Notes: generated by a model not told the origin, from the letters alone. A stretch of DNA of 15,035 nucleotides from DATJFX01 sp035495465 (GCA_035495465.1 DATJFX010000013.1:1-15035); one strand, 5' to 3'. Counted from the stretch's first letter, positions 6,345-13,656 are shown. Numbers and translations: made by a program.

Positions 6345-7450
6345 GATCTTGCCTCCTCATATACTTTAATAGTATCAGTTGCGGCCTGGGTCCAACTAAA
6401 ATGCTTTGATCTAGATAAAGCTAAATTTGCCATTTCCTCGAGTCTTGTCTCATTTTTTAAAAGCTCCGAAATAACTTCAACCATATTTTCTAAATTATTG
6501 GGATCAAAATATTCCGCTCCCTGACCCATGATTTCCCGCAAAGTAGGAATGTCTGAACAAGCGATCGGCGCACCGCAAGCAGCAGCCTCTAAAGCGGTTA
6601 AGCCAAAACCTTCAATCAAGGACGGCAAGACAAACAAAGTTGCGGCATTATACAAAAGTTTCAAATCTTCGTCCGATATGCGTCCGACAGCTTTTAGATC
6701 GTCCGCATGCTGGATTTCATACACTTGCTTTTCAATCTCAGGATAAAATTTGTCCATCTCCCCGGCTAAAACTAATTGAAAATCCAAACCTAGTTTTTTT
6801 AATTTATCGAAAGCCTGGGCTAGCATGGGTAGATTCTTATATCTTCGCCAAACTCCGACATATAATAGAAATGGTTTGCTAATGCCAAATTTCTCAGCAA
6901 CAGCGTGGAATGCCTGATCTTTATCGATCATTTTATACATAGTATTAAAACCCTCATATACTACTTCGATTTTTTCTGTGGACACAGAATAATATTCCAT
7001 AATCTGTTTTTTCGTGGACTCGGAGACTGCGATTATTTTTCTGGCGCGTTTTATGGCATTTGAAAAAACAGCACGGTAGGCCAAGCGGTGAAAAAAACGG
7101 GATTTCTTTTTTCCGGGAAATAAAGTGTGCGTTAAATCATGAATAGTGACGACAAATGGCTGAGCATAAAAAAGCGGCACGTTAAAATGCGGAAAATGCA
7201 TTAGGTCGAGATTTTGTTTTTTTAAGATACCGGGAAATTGCAGCTGCTCAGCTAAAGAATAATGCGCGATATCTGCAATTACGATTTTTTGATTATATTT
7301 TTCATAACTTGCAGACATCTCCTTAGTCCGGAAAAACAAAACATATTCGTTCTGTTTATCCTTGTTTAAAATTTCTTGAGTTAGCTCAGTGATATACCTG
7401 TCTATCCCGGAGCCGCCGCCCAGCATTCTCAGATCAATTCCAATCCGCAT
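6341..7450 (-). CDS. GT4-family glycosyltransferase
   Basis: A 369-aa GT-B glycosyltransferase of family 4, retaining. The N-terminal acceptor domain starts with a short strand and glycine loop (GIDLRMLGGGSGIDRYI, 4-20) and has HDLTHTLFPG (104-113). The donor domain has LYVGVWRRYKN (196-206) and the E-x7-E nucleotide-sugar motif EGFGLTALE (280-288), followed by ACGAPIACSDIPTLREI. It resembles mannosyl- or rhamnosyltransferases of surface polysaccharide clusters, but donor and acceptor cannot be assigned. GAGGA lies just upstream of the ATG. Its start overlaps the preceding glycosyltransferase by 17 nt and its stop overlaps murG by 4 nt, so it is translated within the same operon. Confidence 0.92.
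   Translation of the reverse strand: MRIGIDLRMLGGGSGIDRYITELTQEILNKDKQNEYVLFFRTKEMSASYEKYNQKIVIADIAHYSLAEQLQFPGILKKQNLDLMHFPHFNVPLFYAQPFVVTIHDLTHTLFPGKKKSRFFHRLAYRAVFSNAIKRARKIIAVSESTKKQIMEYYSVSTEKIEVVYEGFNTMYKMIDKDQAFHAVAEKFGISKPFLLYVGVWRRYKNLPMLAQAFDKLKKLGLDFQLVLAGEMDKFYPEIEKQVYEIQHADDLKAVGRISDEDLKLLYNAATLFVLPSLIEGFGLTALEAAACGAPIACSDIPTLREIMGQGAEYFDPNNLENMVEVISELLKNETRLEEMANLALSRSKHFSWTQAATDTIKVYEEARS
6352..6357 (-). promoter_or_regulatory. Shine-Dalgarno of murG inside the upstream gene
   Basis: AGGAGG on the minus strand, 7 nt before the murG ATG and inside the last codons of the glycosyltransferase gene. It is the strongest ribosome-binding site in the operon, which suggests murG initiates independently rather than only by coupling. 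Confidence 0.7.
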
Positions 7451-8519
7451 ATTTTTCCTCTACAAAATCCTTAATTTTTTTCTGAAAAATCTGCTTGTCG
7501 TATTGCTCGGCATGCTTGCGGATAAAAGTCAGATTATATTTTTTCAAATCGAAATTTTCCACCGCTTGTTTTACAGATTCTGCGGTTTGCTCTTTGAAAA
7601 ATTCTCCGGTTTTACCTGAGATCACGGTTTCCAGTGCTCCGCCCGCGCCATATGCTAAAACCGGCGTACTGCAGGCTTGCGCTTCTATTAAAGTAATACC
7701 TGCGTCCTCTTCTGCTGGGAAAATATAAGCTTGGGCTTCGGAATAAAGTTTTCTCAAATCTTCATCAGACACTCGCCCCAGAAATTCAATGTTAGGTTTA
7801 GATATTTTTTTCAATCGTTCCAATTCTGAGCCTGTGCCTACGATTTTTAATTTTAAACCTAATTGATTAAAAGCTTTTATCACTATATCTGTTTTCTTAT
7901 AGGGTTCTAATCTGCTCGCCACCAAAAAATAGTTTTCCTTATTTCCCACGGGATGGAAAAATTCCGTATCTACCGGCGGCGGAATAATAATGGAATCTCG
8001 CTTATAGTATTTTTTAATCCGCTGCTGGACATTTACAGAATTGGCAATTAAAAAATCCGGTCTCTGCGCCGCCTGAAAATCCCAAGTCCTAAGCCAAGGC
8101 AAAATTATGCCGCCCAGCCACTTTAAAACCAAGGGATATTTTTGATAACTTAAATAATCATCATCAGTCCACAGAAATCTCGTGGGTGTATGACAATAAC
8201 AAATATGCAAGCGGTCGGTTTTAGCGCCCTTGGCAAACGACGAACTATCCGATAAAACTACATCAGTATTGGGAAATCGAAAACTCTCGATAGCTTTCGG
8301 CATTAGCCCTAAGAAAAGTTTTGGGTGAGATTTGGTGCCCGGCCAGTTATTTAAAAAGCTTTTATTTATAAGATAGTTTTCGAACTCGCCACGAGTTTTT
8401 TTATTATCAAATAAAATAACATCAACCGGCGCATCCGGCCAGATCTCGTGAAAATTCTGCAATACCCGCTCCGCTCCGCCCAGCTGATTTAAAAATTCGT
8501 GAACAAAAGTTATTCTCAT
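7434..8519 (-). CDS. GT4-family glycosyltransferase, WbaZ-like
   Basis: A 361-aa GT-B family 4 enzyme. The N-terminus FVHEFLNQLGGAERVL (5-20) and the block CYCHTPTRFLWTDD (107-120) are typical of WbaZ-like mannosyltransferases of O-antigen/exopolysaccharide loci. The donor domain holds LVASRLEPYKKTDIVIKAF (199-217), GRVSDEDL and the E-x7-E motif EDAGITLIE (271-279). Specificity is inferred only from resemblance. The ATG directly follows the TAA of the sugar-phosphate transferase gene (no intervening base), and its 3' end overlaps the next glycosyltransferase by 17 nt. It probably adds one of the first sugars onto the primed lipid carrier. Confidence 0.92.
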   Translation of the reverse strand: MRITFVHEFLNQLGGAERVLQNFHEIWPDAPVDVILFDNKKTRGEFENYLINKSFLNNWPGTKSHPKLFLGLMPKAIESFRFPNTDVVLSDSSSFAKGAKTDRLHICYCHTPTRFLWTDDDYLSYQKYPLVLKWLGGIILPWLRTWDFQAAQRPDFLIANSVNVQQRIKKYYKRDSIIIPPPVDTEFFHPVGNKENYFLVASRLEPYKKTDIVIKAFNQLGLKLKIVGTGSELERLKKISKPNIEFLGRVSDEDLRKLYSEAQAYIFPAEEDAGITLIEAQACSTPVLAYGAGGALETVISGKTGEFFKEQTAESVKQAVENFDLKKYNLTFIRKHAEQYDKQIFQKKIKDFVEEKYADWN

Positions 8520-9941
8520 TTAATAATCCACTTTTGACTTACTGCCAAGCAAGATTAAAATTGTCTTAAAAATAATATAGAAATCCATCCAGATGGACCA
8601 GTTTTCAATATAAAAAGCATCGAGTTCAATTTCCTGCTCAAAAGAAATTTCTGGATTATCCGTAGCCTGAGTAATCTGCGTCAAACCCGTGGCGCCCGGC
8701 TTAATAGTAAAAATCTGTTTATAATTTTCCCGAAAATGGTCCACTTCTTTCACCATATGGACCCGCGGACCCACCAAACTCATTTGTCCCCTGAGAATAT
8801 GCCAGAGCTGCGGCAATTCATCCAATTTGGTTTTGCGAATGAATTTACCGATAGGTGTAACTCGGGGATCGTTTTTAATTTTCACAAACGGCCCATTTCG
8901 CGAATTCTGTTTTTCGATTTGTGCTCGCAATTTATCGCCGCTGGCAGTACCTTCACTCATCTCATAATACATGGATCGAAATTTATAGCATTCAAACTGT
9001 CCTAAACCCGCAGCGCGAGGTTGATGAAAAAATACGGGCCCCTTCGAGCTTAACTTAACTAACAGCGCAGTCAGAAGAAAGATCGGGCTTAATATAATTA
9101 AAGCCAGTGCGGAAATGAAAACATCCACCAAGCGTTTAATCACGCTTCCCCAGCCTTCTAAAGGCGTGCCTTTCAAAACAATTATCGGAATCCCGGAAAT
9201 TGTTTCTACGGCAATGTTGGTAGTGGAGGTCTCAAACAAATTCGGCACGAAATTAAAACGAATGCCGTAATCCCGGCAAAACTCCAAGATTCGGGTACTC
9301 GTAATCTGATTAACATTGGGATCAGACTGGAGCAGTTCGTCTATCCCATACTCGAGTCGAAGCTGTTCCAATCGCCCAATTATTTCATCTCCCGAAAAAT
9401 TTGAAGGGATTTTAGCTAAAATTCTAAATCCCAATTCCGGCCGGCGTTCGATTTTCTTAACCAAGCCATAAGAACGATCCATGGGCTCAACAACTACTAA
9501 CCGGTGCAGACCGATTCCCCGCCGATGCAAACTCACCTGAATCTGGCGCAGGATGACGCGTCCCAAACTGATCAGGACGATGGTTAAAACCCAAGAAAAC
9601 AAAATAATTAAACGGGAAGGGAAAACTTGCTGGCTAAAAAAGAACAAGACAACCACTAATAGTAAACCAGATGAAATTGCCAAGATAATCTTTAGGAGTT
9701 CGGCTGAAAAACGTCTAGTCCCCTTCAAATTATATAAACCTGCAAAACCTAAAAGTAAAATAATTATGGGACTTAGGCTAAACAATAACTTGAAAAATTC
9801 CGTCGAGGACAGAGCATATAAAACTGGCCGATAAGGAGCAAGGCGGAAGCGCAAATAAAAAGCCGTCATGCCCGCGATCATGAGCATGAACCAGTCTGAA
9901 CAGATAGAAATGAGGTTAAAAATTAACTCTGACCTCTTCAT
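8520..9941 (-). CDS. Polyprenyl-phosphate sugar-1-phosphate transferase (WcaJ/WbaP type)
   Basis: A 473-aa integral membrane initiating enzyme that moves a sugar-1-phosphate from a nucleotide sugar to undecaprenyl phosphate, starting a repeat unit. The N-terminal part has hydrophobic segments at about 8-30, 50-70, 84-103 and 110-128. A soluble CoA-binding-like region (about 145-250) precedes a re-entrant/TM segment (271-297). The catalytic domain shows FHQPRAAGLGQFECYKFRSM (305-324), the KTKLDELPQLWHILRGQMSL stretch (370-389), GPR and IKPGATGLTQI. These are the conserved basic, DELPQ and PGxTGL boxes of the bacterial sugar transferase family. It is the first gene of the operon. No clear Shine-Dalgarno precedes its ATG. 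Confidence 0.95.
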   Translation of the reverse strand: MKRSELIFNLISICSDWFMLMIAGMTAFYLRFRLAPYRPVLYALSSTEFFKLLFSLSPIIILLLGFAGLYNLKGTRRFSAELLKIILAISSGLLLVVVLFFFSQQVFPSRLIILFSWVLTIVLISLGRVILRQIQVSLHRRGIGLHRLVVVEPMDRSYGLVKKIERRPELGFRILAKIPSNFSGDEIIGRLEQLRLEYGIDELLQSDPNVNQITSTRILEFCRDYGIRFNFVPNLFETSTTNIAVETISGIPIIVLKGTPLEGWGSVIKRLVDVFISALALIILSPIFLLTALLVKLSSKGPVFFHQPRAAGLGQFECYKFRSMYYEMSEGTASGDKLRAQIEKQNSRNGPFVKIKNDPRVTPIGKFIRKTKLDELPQLWHILRGQMSLVGPRVHMVKEVDHFRENYKQIFTIKPGATGLTQITQATDNPEISFEQEIELDAFYIENWSIWMDFYIIFKTILILLGSKSKVDY

Positions 9942-9973
9942 TTAGAGTTTGGATAACACTAATTCTCATTATT

Positions 9974-10002
9974 ATTATACCATTTTTCCTGAAATTTTTC
10001 AA
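9974..10002 (-). promoter_or_regulatory. Sigma70-type promoter of the envelope operon
   Basis: Minus strand: TTGAAA (10002-9997), 17-nt spacer, TATAAT (9979-9974); the leader to the ATG at 9941 is about 26 nt. The -35 box lies in a small palindrome (tgaaa-tt-tttca, 9990-10001), and the site is divergent from the promoter at 10017-10025. Confidence 0.7.
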
Positions 10003-10016
10003 AGTAGTTTTTTGAC

Positions 10017-10049
10017 TGCTATAATGGAATCAATAGATCTTTCAGGAGG
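10017..10049 (+). promoter_or_regulatory. Extended -10 promoter and strong ribosome-binding site of the orphan gene
   Basis: TGC-TATAAT (10017-10025) is a consensus extended -10; no good -35 box is present 17 nt upstream. AGGAGG (10044-10049) sits 5 nt before the ATG at 10055. The leader would be about 23 nt. These signals decide in favour of the plus-strand reading frame in this locus. Confidence 0.7.
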
Positions 10050-10054
10050 ATCTG

Positions 10055-10510
10055 ATGCCACAATATGCGCCGGCTCTCGCACGTCTGGTCCAGGCCGTCC
10101 TTACCGCCGCGGATGGTTATCGCAACTTGCCGCCACAGGTGAGTTTTATTCAGCGACGGATGCATGATCCCAAGCCCATCCACGAACCACCCTTCCTTTA
10201 CGAAGCCATGGTTCTTCAGGAACAAGTCCTGGGCGCGAAGAACTGTTCGGGGAAGCCTGACGAAGACGAGTGCCTGGTCGCTTTTGAGCTTCTCGTAAAG
10301 CAAATCCTCGACGAAGCCACGGAACTGATGAAGGAAAACGTCTTGCCCTCCTACTTTGAGGAAGCGCTTGCGTTGATCCTCGAGCATCAGCCGGTCAATT
10401 TCAGAATCTGGTTTTTGAAAGACCAACGCTTGAAGGGTTGGAACCAAATTCTGCAATACGATATTCAACGCGCTGGCGAGCATATCTATTCTCTCCCCGC
10501 CCAAGCTTGA
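10055..10510 (+). CDS. Hypothetical protein, 151 aa, GC-richer orphan gene
   Basis: I do not recognise the family. The product is a soluble, probably helical protein (no signal peptide or membrane segment), with acidic and hydrophobic helices such as ELLVKQILDEATELMKENVL and an aromatic C-terminal part (FRIWFLKDQRLKGW). It has two cysteines in its middle. Twenty-three of its first 40 codons end in G or C against 14 of 40 in typA, so its composition departs from its neighbours and transfer is possible. Start, promoter, Shine-Dalgarno and terminator all agree on the plus strand. A long open frame on the opposite strand (10019-10504) lacks such signals and is taken as a shadow. It is monocistronic, between two minus-strand units. 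Confidence 0.75.
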   Translation: MPQYAPALARLVQAVLTAADGYRNLPPQVSFIQRRMHDPKPIHEPPFLYEAMVLQEQVLGAKNCSGKPDEDECLVAFELLVKQILDEATELMKENVLPSYFEEALALILEHQPVNFRIWFLKDQRLKGWNQILQYDIQRAGEHIYSLPAQA

Positions 10511-10537
10511 GCCTTGAGCGGTCTTTTTTTGGCATCA

Positions 10538-10563
10538 AAAAATCCCCTGAGAAGGGGATTTTT
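10538..10563. terminator. Bidirectional intrinsic terminator
   Basis: aaaaatcccc (10538-10547), loop tgagaa, ggggattttt (10554-10563), with a T-run on both sides. It closes the orphan gene on the plus strand and can also end the RRM transcript coming from the right after it has passed fold-back element 3. Confidence 0.85.
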
Positions 10564-10592
10564 ATTTTTCTAGATTTACAAGTTTTAATTGA

Positions 10593-10717
10593 ACGAGGAT
10601 GCGGCATAAAAATGAATTCAGAGGCCGAAGCTGCTTAACGGCAGCGAGGCCGATGACTTAGCTGAAAAAATCTGCGTCTAGCAAATTTTTCAGCGTCATT
10701 TTTTACCGCGTCCGAGT
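10593..10717. repeat. Fold-back element 3, predicted three-way junction, at the 3' end of the RRM gene
   Basis: Closing stem 10593-10612 with 10700-10717: A-C, tandem G-A mismatch, GGATGCGG, a 2-nt bulge, then taaaaa. Two hairpins lie inside. One is 10623-10651: ggcc self-pairing, an internal loop gaa/ga, gctgc/gcagc, loop ttaacg. The other is 10661-10694: gctgaaaaa with tttttcagc, extendable by atgac/gtcat at 10653-10657/10695-10699. It shares with the element at 59-177 the outer sequences ttgaa(g)cgagga on the left and gtccgag followed by tat on the right, the tandem G-A and the position 4 nt beyond a minus-strand stop codon. The internal sequence is otherwise different. It lies between the RRM stop codon and the terminator at 10538-10563, hence in that mRNA's 3' UTR. 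Confidence 0.7.
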
Positions 10718-10721
10718 ATAA

Positions 10722-11078
10722 TTAATACTCGTCTCGGCGTCCGCCACCGTAGCCACCACGGGAACCCCCGCGATCGCCACCACGACCACCGCCGTAGCCA
10801 CCACGACCACCTCGGTCACCGCCGCCTTCGACTTTTGGTCGAGCTTCGTTGACTGCGAGTTGTCGTCCGCCGAAATCAGTACCATTGAACATTTCAATAG
10901 CTTTGTTGGCCTCATCATCTGAGCCCATTTCGACGAAGCCGAATCCTTTGGATCGGCCGGAGAACTTGTCGGAAATAACCTGGGCACTGACTACAGTTCC
11001 TGCGCCTGAAAAATGATTTTTCAAGTCATCAGAAGTTGTAGAGTAAGGCAGACCGCCGACAAACAATTTCTTTGCCAT
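10722..11078 (-). CDS. Small RRM RNA-binding protein with glycine/arginine-rich tail
   Basis: A 118-aa protein: one RNA recognition motif (about residues 3-80) with RNP2 LFVGGL (5-10) and RNP1 SKGFGFVEM (43-51), then a low-complexity tail of RGG/YGGG units (about 86-115) ending RRDEY. It resembles the glycine-rich Rbp proteins of cyanobacteria and plant GRPs. The expected role is single-stranded RNA binding, often linked to cold or stress, by family analogy only. The frame stays open to 11120, but the start at 11078 is chosen because GAAGG lies 8 nt upstream and the RRM begins right there. The tail is coded by a GC-rich tandem repeat (about 10736-10830), a likely site of unit-number variation. 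It has its own promoter and a 105-nt leader. Confidence 0.92.
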   Translation of the reverse strand: MAKKLFVGGLPYSTTSDDLKNHFSGAGTVVSAQVISDKFSGRSKGFGFVEMGSDDEANKAIEMFNGTDFGGRQLAVNEARPKVEGGGDRGGRGGYGGGRGGDRGGSRGGYGGGRRDEY

Positions 11079-11095
11079 TCTATTACCTTCAAACA

Positions 11096-11152
11096 AAGGG
11101 AAGATCACTAATTTATACAAACTAGGTCCCTGAGTCTTAATACGCTTCCCTT
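11096..11152 (-). promoter_or_regulatory. Foldable 5' leader of the RRM gene
   Basis: In the transcript, AAGGGAAG (11152-11145) can pair with CUUCCCUU (11103-11096), enclosing about 41 nt and ending 12 nt before the GAAGG ribosome-binding site. With the promoter at 11192-11220 the leader is about 105 nt, long for this compact genome. A thermosensitive or autoregulatory leader is possible; only the inverted repeat is seen. Confidence 0.45.
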
Positions 11153-11191
11153 CGACTGAAGCCTCTTAAAAGGCCTTAAGGAAACGTTATA

Positions 11192-11220
11192 ATCGTACCG
11201 AAAAGTATCTAGATTGTCAA
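11192..11220 (-). promoter_or_regulatory. Sigma70-type promoter of the RRM gene
   Basis: Minus strand: consensus TTGACA (11220-11215), 17-nt spacer, TACGAT (11197-11192). It lies just downstream of the RNase P RNA terminator, so the RRM gene is an independent unit. Confidence 0.65.
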
Positions 11221-11241
11221 TAATTTCAGGAATATACCCAT

Positions 11242-11264
11242 AATAAAAACCCCAAACTGGGGTT
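11242..11264 (-). terminator. Intrinsic terminator of the RNase P RNA gene
   Basis: Minus strand: AACCCC (11264-11259), loop agttt, GGGGTT (11253-11248), then TTTATTA. About 70 nt separate it from the mature RNA 3' end. That trailer holds another stem (cccgcc 11314-11309 with ggcggg 11285-11280) without a T-run. Confidence 0.8.
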
Positions 11265-11331
11265 CTTATATATGCTTCTCCCGCCACCATCATTAGATTA
11301 ACAACGACGGCGGGATCCCGTTTTGCGGTGA

Positions 11332-11708
11332 CAACAACAAGCTATAAGCCGAATTCTGTCTGTTCCCGATTATCGGGAGAGGCAATTATCTCTCTAGGAT
11401 CGGCATTGCTGCAGACCTCAAGCTACCTACCCGTCCCTAGCCTTTCAGCCGAGACCTATTCGGTATTGCACTATTAAATAGGAATTTAGCCGTTTCATCC
11501 CCAATGTTACCATTGAGCTCGTCCGGTCATTCGACCGGACGTTTATTTTCTCTCGAAAATAAACGTCTCTGTTCGCATCCCGTGATATTTCTTCAGACGG
11601 GTATTACCCGCTACTTAAGGTTGAATAAACTCGCGAGGATTCTATCCAACCAACGTGTTCGGACTTTCCTCCCCCGCCAAGGCGGGGGCAATTGCCCACT
11701 TGCTATTG
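11332..11708 (-). ncRNA. rnpB: RNase P RNA, bacterial A type
   Basis: Catalytic RNA of RNase P, which trims the 5' leader of tRNA precursors. On the minus strand the hallmark GAGGAAAGUCCGAACAC lies at 11671-11655 and its P4 partner ACAGAAUUCGGCUUAU at 11359-11344. In between are CGGGUAGG, AGCUUGAGG and CCUAGA, in the order seen in E. coli. P1 can be drawn as 10 pairs between 11708-11699 and 11341-11332, which sets the ends to within a few bases and agrees with the promoter (-10 at 11726-11721). A very short P3 (11670-11688) and two back-to-back perfect hairpins (11539-11566, 12 bp with a GAGA loop; 11521-11540, 8 bp) are visible. Length of about 377 nt is normal for the A type. Confidence 0.96.
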
Positions 11709-11720
11709 GAAGCAATATAC

Positions 11721-11749
11721 ATTCTACACCTTTTTGACAGAAATGTCAA
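11721..11749 (-). promoter_or_regulatory. Promoter of rnpB, sharing a -35 palindrome with typA
   Basis: Minus strand: TTGACA (11749-11744), 17-nt spacer, TAGAAT (11726-11721). Predicted start at about 11713, a few bases before the mature 5' end of the RNase P RNA. Its -35 box is the right half of the palindrome TTGACA-gaaa-TGTCAA (11734-11749). Confidence 0.75.
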
Positions 11750-11762
11750 TATATGTTATATT
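11734..11762 (+). promoter_or_regulatory. Promoter of typA, sharing a -35 palindrome with rnpB
   Basis: Plus strand: TTGACA (11734-11739), 17-nt spacer, TATATT (11757-11762); predicted start at about 11769. Only 4 bp separate the two opposed -35 boxes, so two polymerases could not occupy both promoters together. Confidence 0.75.
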
Positions 11763-11772
11763 TTCAAGCAGC

Positions 11773-11793
11773 TTCGGCATGAGCCGAATTTTT
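11773..11793 (+). promoter_or_regulatory. Start-proximal hairpin with U-run in the typA leader
   Basis: ttcggc (11773-11778), loop atga, gccgaa (11783-11788), followed by TTTTTATTT. It has the form of an intrinsic terminator but begins about 4 nt after the predicted transcription start. So it may be a 5'-end stabiliser or an attenuator, or may stop leftover read-through from upstream. Confidence 0.5.
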
Positions 11794-11807
11794 ATTTGAT
11801 AAAGATT

Positions 11808-13628
11808 ATGAAAAGAGACAATATCCGAAATATCGCAATTATCGCACACGTTGACCATGGTAAAACTACGCTTGTAGATGCCATGCTTAAACAAACCCAT
11901 GTTCAGAGAAATATGGAAGATTTAGGCGAGCGGATTATGGACTCTATGGACTTGGAACGCGAACGCGGTATTACAATTCGCGCCAAAAATGCATCTATTG
12001 TTTATAATGATGTGAAAATCAATATCGTAGATACTCCAGGACATGCGGATTTTGGCGGTGAAGTAGAACGAACTTTACGAATGGTGGACGGGGTGTTGCT
12101 TTTAGTAGATGCCAAAGAAGGCCCAATGCCACAAACCAAGTTCGTGCTGAAAAAAGCTTTGGAACTGGGACATCGCGCCATTGTGGTAATTAATAAAATT
12201 GATAGACCAGACGCTCAAATCGATGAAGTAGTAAATAAAACTTTTGATTTGTTTGTAGCCTTAAATGCCGTAGATGAACAGCTGGATTTTCCGATTATTT
12301 ATTGTAGTGCCATCGCTGGTACCGCGACTTTGGATTATCACAAACCAAATGGAGATCTAACTCCTCTTTTTGAAACTATTGTACAAAATATTCCCGCCCC
12401 AACCATTGAAGAAAATCAGCCTCTGAAGATTTTAGTTTTAGCTTTAGCGCAAGATTCTTACAAGGGCAAAATGGGTATTGGTAAAATTTATTCCGGCTCT
12501 ATAAAAAAGAATATGTCCATCATGCAGATCGCACCAGATGGCAAGCGAACTACTGGCAGAGCAACTGATATTTCTTTATTCAAAGGTTTGCAAAAAGAAT
12601 CCGTAGAAGAAGCACAGGCTGGTGAAATCGTATCAGTGGCAGGCCTCGATGAAATTTCGATAGGCTCTACAATTACTGATCCTCTTAATCCTCAGCAACT
12701 TGATCCCGTCAAAGTAGATGAACCGACTGTCCAGATGACTTTTGGCGTGAACAACTCACCCTTTGCAGGGCGCGAAGGCAAGTTGGTTACTTCCCGAAAT
12801 ATTCGAGATCGCTTAGTAAAAGAATTAGAAACCAATGTGGCTTTGAAACTTACCGAAACCGGAAGCCCTGATACTTTCTTAGTAGCAGGACGCGGCGAAC
12901 TTCATTTAGCAGTGCTGATAGAAACTATGCGACGCGAAGGATTTGAACTCCAGGTTTCCCAGCCTGAGGTTATTTATCATGAAATAGATGGAGTTAAATC
13001 CGAACCGTTTGAAAAACTTTCTGTAATTGTTCCTAGCGCGTATCAAGGCGCAGTGATCGAAGAAGTCGGTAGGCGTAAAGGCGCGTTAGCTCATATGAAC
13101 CACACACCTCACGGCGATGTACATTTGGATTATTTGATGTCTACTCGAAACATGATTGGCCTGAAATCCAAACTTTTAACACAGACCAAAGGCACTGTCA
13201 TCATCAATCACTTGTTTGATTCTTATAAACCCGTAGAACCTACCAATGTCGTGGAATTGCCGCATGGAAGCCTGATCGCCTCTGAAACTGGGGTGTCCAA
13301 TGCTTATGGTTTAAACAACGCTCAAGAACGTGGAACTTTATTTATCGGCCCGGCCACCGAAGTTTACATGGGCATGATTATTGGAGAGAATGCTAAAGCA
13401 GAAGACATCGAAGTGAACATTAATAAAACGAAAAAGCTTACAAACATGCGAGCTTCTGGCTCTGATGAAGCTTTGACTTTAACCACTCCAAAAACCATGA
13501 GCTTGGAAGAATCTTTAGAATACCTCAGTTCAGATGAACTTCTGGAAGTCACTCCCCTTTCTTTACGACTGCGTAAAAAAATCTTGGATCCGAATAAACG
13601 CAAAAGAGATAGAAAGCAATCAGAATAA
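11808..13628 (+). CDS. typA: Ribosome-associated translational GTPase TypA/BipA
   Basis: A 606-aa translational GTPase that binds 70S ribosomes and acts in 50S assembly and stress or cold growth. G motifs: AHVDHGKT (13-20, G1, with the alanine typical of TypA), RGITI (53-57, G2), DTPGHADF (75-82, G3), NKID (129-132, G4) and SA (167-168, G5). EF-G-like domains III and V and the family-specific C-terminal domain follow (GERGELHL-like block [20 protein letters not shown], then [16 protein letters not shown]). Length matches the family (about 600-615). The frame is open further upstream, but the ATG at 11808 is used because the G domain begins there and the promoter is at 11734-11762. The Shine-Dalgarno is weak (AAAG). 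It is monocistronic. Confidence 0.97.
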   Translation: MKRDNIRNIAIIAHVDHGKTTLVDAMLKQTHVQRNMEDLGERIMDSMDLERERGITIRAKNASIVYNDVKINIVDTPGHADFGGEVERTLRMVDGVLLLVDAKEGPMPQTKFVLKKALELGHRAIVVINKIDRPDAQIDEVVNKTFDLFVALNAVDEQLDFPIIYCSAIAGTATLDYHKPNGDLTPLFETIVQNIPAPTIEENQPLKILVLALAQDSYKGKMGIGKIYSGSIKKNMSIMQIAPDGKRTTGRATDISLFKGLQKESVEEAQAGEIVSVAGLDEISIGSTITDPLNPQQLDPVKVDEPTVQMTFGVNNSPFAGREGKLVTSRNIRDRLVKELETNVALKLTETGSPDTFLVAGRGELHLAVLIETMRREGFELQVSQPEVIYHEIDGVKSEPFEKLSVIVPSAYQGAVIEEVGRRKGALAHMNHTPHGDVHLDYLMSTRNMIGLKSKLLTQTKGTVIINHLFDSYKPVEPTNVVELPHGSLIASETGVSNAYGLNNAQERGTLFIGPATEVYMGMIIGENAKAEDIEVNINKTKKLTNMRASGSDEALTLTTPKTMSLEESLEYLSSDELLEVTPLSLRLRKKILDPNKRKRDRKQSE

Positions 13629-13656
13629 TTAAAAGCCTCGAAAGAGGCTTTTAATT
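13627..13656. terminator. Bidirectional terminator between typA and the surface protein gene
   Basis: A 13-bp stem, aattaaaagcctc (13627-13639), with GAAA tetraloop and exact complement (13644-13656), overlapping the typA stop codon. A/T-rich arms give a T-run on both strands, so it serves both convergent genes. Confidence 0.85.

Noticed and set aside
10019..10504. Protein-coding gene on the minus strand opposite the orphan gene
   Set aside because: Its first codon is a TTG without a ribosome-binding site and it runs into the divergent promoter region. The plus strand has an extended -10, AGGAGG and a terminator.
59..10717. Elements 1 and 3 as copies of one MITE
   Set aside because: Only the ends match; interiors are unrelated and no target-site duplication is visible. 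Kept open as a fold-back family instead.
10736..10830. CRISPR-like or regulatory tandem repeat
   Set aside because: The repetition is the coding sequence of the RGG/YGGG tail of the RRM protein.
11079..11120. N-terminal extension of the RRM protein to 11120
   Set aside because: The extension lacks family similarity; GAAGG precedes the ATG at 11078, where the RRM starts.
11655..11807. Upstream extension of TypA, and short open frames at 11504-11737
   Set aside because: These overlap the RNase P RNA gene and the two promoters; they are chance open frames.
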